Notes under the pieces: generated by a model
Database searches by the model: none
What the model was told of the DNA's origin: nothing
What the model saw: the letters and a program-made list of their open reading frames with translations, nothing else
Made by a program: the position numbers and the translations under genes
Shown here: one piece after another, positions 32,618 to 34,750 of the stretch
How the letters are laid out: every line of letters begins with the position of its first letter
Numbering within the stretch: the stretch's first letter is position 1
From: Acidobacteriota bacterium
GTDB lineage: Bacteria; Acidobacteriota; UBA4820; DSQY01
Assembly: GCA_021787565.1 (NCBI GenBank)
Contig: JAJYLT010000036.1
Coordinates: 1 to 34,750 of the forward strand
Direction: 5' to 3'
Length of the DNA: 34,750 bases

Positions 32618-33016
32618 ATCATGCCTGTCCAAAACAATTCCAGCTCCTTTCTTCAAGCCCTGCCTTCCGGAGCGAAGCGGAGGAAGACGCGTTCCGGCGC
32701 CGTTGGGCCTAGTGCAAGGAAGCCGAGGCGGCCGCGACGCAGGCGTACTGGGATGTACGTCGAGGAGCGAGCCGCCGAAGGCTGACGCAGCAATAGGTCC
32801 GACGCCGCCGGCGCACCCGCGGAGGGTGGGGGGATCGCCTACAGCCAGCAAGGCTGGGGCTGGTGCCCGAAGGGCGGCGGGGGGCCTGCGGCCGGAGCGC
32901 GGCCAGGCTCGCATGGACGCGCCCGGACCAGGCCCCCCAGCGCCGCGCCAACGGCGCGGCCCAGCCCCAGCCGTGGTTCGGAGCCGGCAGGGCGGTCTAT
33001 TTTGGACAGGCATGAT
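32618..33016. mobile_element. Noncoding element with 17-bp terminal inverted repeats
   Basis: ATCATGCCTGTCCAAAA (32618-32634) and TTTTGGACAGGCATGAT (33000-33016) are perfect inverted copies at the ends of a 399-bp segment. Inside, 32696-32711 pairs with 32794-32809 (13 of 16 identical pairs plus two G-T wobbles) around an inner CGTAC/GTACG stem (32744-32748, 32755-32759). A second long hairpin pairs 32852-32863 perfectly with 32961-32972, and 32879-32888 with 32929-32938. There is no transposase gene. It looks like a MITE-like non-autonomous element, or a structured RNA locus, inserted in a heptamer array. Confidence 0.65.
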
Positions 33017-33041
33017 CCATCATCCCTCATCCACCATCTAC
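33014..33041. repeat. Degenerate CATCCCT array at a stop codon
   Basis: Units GATCCAT, CATCCCT, CATCCAC and CATCTAC follow one another; the regulator gene's stop codon (33038-33040) is in the last one. A matching CATCCCC unit lies on the far side of the inverted-repeat element, as if the element had split an array. Confidence 0.7.
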
Positions 33042-33676
33042 CCATGCCGCCTCACGTAGACCTGGGTCGCCAGCTCCCGGTCCACGGCGAACTGCGAGTG
33101 GCCGCAGCGGAAGACCACGGAGGGCGTCTTTCGGACGAGGGCGATGGGATCGCCCGGGTGGATTCCCATGGAGAGGAACTTCTGAAGGTCGCCGTTCTGC
33201 GGCGTGGCCAGGTAGGCGATGAGCCCCTCCTCGCCGGGCCTCATGTGATCCAGCGGCGAGATGACCGCTTCCACGCTCGCCGCCGCCTTCTTGCAGCAGG
33301 GGCCCTCCGGGATGGGATGGCCGTGGGGGCAGACGCGGGGATGGCCGAGGAAGGTGCAGACCCTCTCGGCGAGTCCCTCCACGAGGGAATGCTCCAGAAC
33401 GCAGGCGTGCTCCTCGGCCTGCTCCTGCTCCACGCCCATGAGATCGGCGAGCAGGCGCTCCGCCAGCCGGTGGCGGCGGATGGCGCGCCTGGCCACTTCC
33501 AGGCCCCCGGCCGAAAGCCGCAGGCCGCCCCCCTTGACCCACCCCTTGGCGTGAAGCCCCAGCTCCACCACCTCGCCCTCGGCTCCGGGAGGAAGGGGCC
33601 AACCCTCGACCTCGTGCTGCCACAGGCGCTCCAGGATCTCCTGCTCCGCCTCGGTGATCTCATTTTCGTGAACCAT
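33038..33676 (-). CDS. DtxR/MntR-type metal-dependent regulator with FeoA-like domain
   Basis: The product is 212 residues. An N-terminal winged-helix region (about 1-65) is followed by the dimerisation and metal-binding domain. Likely ligands are H69 in RRHRLAERLL, C92-E95-H96 in EEHACVLEH and H112/C116/H118 in HPRVCPHGHPIP, the family signature. Residues about 145-210 form an SH3-like FeoA domain (MRPGEEGLIAYLATPQ, LRKFLSMGIHPG-like, FAVDRELATQVYVRR). It probably represses iron-uptake genes when Fe(II) is bound. Extra Cys residues (PCCKK at 126-130, CGHS at 191-194) are notable. The ATG has AAGGAG 7 nt upstream and overlaps the end of the small Cys-rich gene by 17 nt. Location after feoB suggests autoregulation of the feo operon. 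Confidence 0.85.
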   Translation of the reverse strand: MVHENEITEAEQEILERLWQHEVEGWPLPPGAEGEVVELGLHAKGWVKGGGLRLSAGGLEVARRAIRRHRLAERLLADLMGVEQEQAEEHACVLEHSLVEGLAERVCTFLGHPRVCPHGHPIPEGPCCKKAAASVEAVISPLDHMRPGEEGLIAYLATPQNGDLQKFLSMGIHPGDPIALVRKTPSVVFRCGHSQFAVDRELATQVYVRRHG

Positions 33677-33860
33677 GCAGAAGCTCCTTCCATCGGTCTT
33701 TCATCTGGGAGAACGCATCCATGAGGGGCCGCTGGTTCTCGTACCCGCAGTGGGGACACTTCACCCGACCACAGCCCTTGGTGATGAGGACGCACGAGGA
33801 GCAGGCCCCCGCGCTCTGGTCCGCGTCGTAGTTCGTGCCGCACATGGCGCAGGCGATCAC
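33660..33860 (-). CDS. Small cysteine-rich zinc-ribbon protein of the feo operon
   Basis: The product is 66 residues. It starts at GTG 33860, overlapping the feoB stop (GTGA), with AAGG 7 nt upstream. Four Cys pairs or singles are arranged as CAMC (4-7), CSSC (20-23), C30 and CPHC (35-38), enough for two zinc ribbons or a metal cluster. There is no membrane segment. Its end overlaps the regulator gene. Small Cys-rich partners such as FeoC occur in other feo operons, but this sequence is not a recognisable FeoC. A role as an accessory or iron sensor is inference from position. Confidence 0.7.
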   Translation of the reverse strand: MIACAMCGTNYDADQSAGACSSCVLITKGCGRVKCPHCGYENQRPLMDAFSQMKDRWKELLHGSRK

Positions 33861-34750
33861 AGCGTCACCTTGGCCGCCACCAGGACGGCGTTGAGCCCCC
33901 ACCCCACGCCGAAGGCGACGAACAGGATCACCCCCGACATGAGCAGGGTCACCTTCCAGCCCCGCTCCTTCCGCATGATGAGGAACTGCGCGATGCACGG
34001 GAGGAAGAGGGTGAGCGTGACGGTGGCTACGAGGAGCTGGACGCCGTTCAGGAGTCCCGAGTGGCGCAGGTCGAAGAGCCCCGCCGCTCCGTAGTCCCTC
34101 CTGAAGAAGCCGAAGAGGATGGCCACGGCCGTCTGCGACGGCAACCCGAGGGCCTTCACCAAGGGCACGATGGCCTGAACCAGCTTGGGGAAGATCCCGG
34201 TGATTTGGCCGACCCAGATCATCACCGAGGCCACGATGAAGAGCGGGAAGACCTCCAGGAAGTACCAGCCCATGCGGCTCACCGTCTTGCTCCAGACGTT
34301 CTTCAGGACCGGCATCCTGAGAGGCGGGAGCTCCATGAAGAAGGCCGGCTTCTGGCCCGGCAGCAGCCGCGCCATGAGGGTTCCGGCTAGGAGGAACACG
34401 CCCGTCACGATGGCCGCCCAGAGAGCCAGCGCCGCGGGATGGCCCGCCAGGAGGGCCAGGAGCAGGCCGATTTGCGCCGAGCAGGGGATGGCGAGGGCGA
34501 GGAGGAAGGTGGCGATGACCCGCTCCCGCTTCGTCTCCAGGATCCTCGTGGTCATGGTGGCCATGGTGTCGCACCCGAAGCCCAGCACCAGCGGGATCAC
34601 GGCCCTTCCGTTCAGGCCGATGGCCTTGAAGATGCGGTCCAGCATCATGGCCAGGCGGGGCAGATAGCCCGAGTCCTCCAGCACCGAGAAGGCCAGGAAG
34701 AAGGTGCCCACGATGGGCAGGATGATGGCGATGGCGTACCGGAGCCCCAG
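33857..34750 (-). CDS. feoB: Ferrous iron transporter FeoB, C-terminal part (runs off the window)
   Basis: About 297 C-terminal residues are present; the frame stays open to the right edge, so the GTPase domain and start codon lie outside. The segment opens with LRYAIAIILPIVGTFFLAFS, continues with VLEDSGYLPRLAMMLDR and GLNGRAVIPLVLGFGCDTMATMTTRILETKRER, the Gate-domain core, then AIPCSAQIGLLLAL and the second Gate motif. It ends with several membrane spans and AKVTL. FeoB imports Fe(II) across the inner membrane. The stop overlaps the next gene by 4 nt. Confidence 0.95.
   Translation of the reverse strand: MGLRYAIAIILPIVGTFFLAFSVLEDSGYLPRLAMMLDRIFKAIGLNGRAVIPLVLGFGCDTMATMTTRILETKRERVIATFLLALAIPCSAQIGLLLALLAGHPAALALWAAIVTGVFLLAGTLMARLLPGQKPAFFMELPPLRMPVLKNVWSKTVSRMGWYFLEVFPLFIVASVMIWVGQITGIFPKLVQAIVPLVKALGLPSQTAVAILFGFFRRDYGAAGLFDLRHSGLLNGVQLLVATVTLTLFLPCIAQFLIMRKERGWKVTLLMSGVILFVAFGVGWGLNAVLVAAKVTL

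Larger units (their letters stand above)
32519..33037. other. Intergenic region with repeat arrays and a structured element
   Basis: There is no convincing gene in these 519 bases. They hold the AGTTGAGA array, a short CATCCCC remnant (32610-32623), the inverted-repeat-bounded element 32618-33016, and a CATCCCT-type array that runs into the stop codon of the regulator gene at 33038. Open frames here have no ribosome sites and look like G+C-driven chance frames. Confidence 0.8.

Noticed and set aside
32709-33045. Small open frames within the inverted-repeat element
   Set aside because: They lack ribosome-binding sites, show no recognisable motif and follow the hairpin arms. The palindromic structure accounts for the sequence.
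1-34750. tRNA or rRNA genes and transposase genes
   Set aside because: None was recognised by eye on either strand. A covariance search would be the decisive test for tRNAs.

Overview
The window is a G+C-rich stretch of bacterial chromosome, roughly two-thirds G+C by eye. It is densely packed and almost everything reads leftward on the minus strand. The gene set suggests a Gram-negative bacterium: an outer-membrane beta-barrel, a lipoprotein, a PilT ATPase, a LysM protein, and many TPR and response-receiver proteins. Heavy use of GTG/TTG starts, long TPR scaffolds and a form-III-like RuBisCO would fit Acidobacteriota or a neighbouring deep-branching phylum. That placement is inference; no rRNA or other taxonomic marker is present.

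Layout, left to right. (1) 176-2389: a small outer-membrane barrel and a secreted LysM protein. (2) 2554-7206: a four-gene operon encoding an AMP-phosphorylase-like protein, a ribose-1,5-bisphosphate-isomerase-like protein, a RuBisCO large subunit of archaeal form III type, and a receiver/J-like/TPR protein translationally coupled to RuBisCO. This is the AMP-to-3-phosphoglycerate nucleotide salvage route, but the first two enzymes are conspicuously shortened. (3) 7393-10277: RNase R and a CpsB-type PHP phosphatase. (4) 10498-11867: the only rightward pair in the left half, dCMP deaminase and PrmC. (5) 11869-17771: the ribosome-maturation operon rpsP-rimM-trmD-rplS-rnhB followed by a 1129-residue TPR protein. 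(6) 18297-20393: an EF-G-like GTPase with its own strong promoter. (7) 20731-22767: a PilT-type ATPase and a zinc-ribbon/receiver protein. (8) 23203-31420: a complete histidine operon, hisD-hisC-HAD-hisB-hisH-hisA-hisF-hisIE-hisZ-hisG. Every internal junction overlaps by 1 or 4 nt. It is preceded by a previously hidden leader peptide with four consecutive His codons, and by an attenuator. (9) 31649-32518: a lipoprotein with an OB-like fold and a DUF302 protein, both rightward. (10) 33038-34750: the end of feoB, a small cysteine-rich protein and a DtxR/FeoA-type regulator, running off the right edge.

The intergenic DNA is unusually structured. There are tandem arrays of 7-8 bp units that begin at or inside stop codons. 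A mosaic family of dispersed palindromic modules separates operons. A 399-bp noncoding element at 32618-33016 has perfect 17-bp terminal inverted repeats and two long internal hairpins.

The items most worth following up are the reduced AMP-phosphorylase and isomerase next to an apparently intact RuBisCO, the histidine attenuator, and the terminal-inverted-repeat element.
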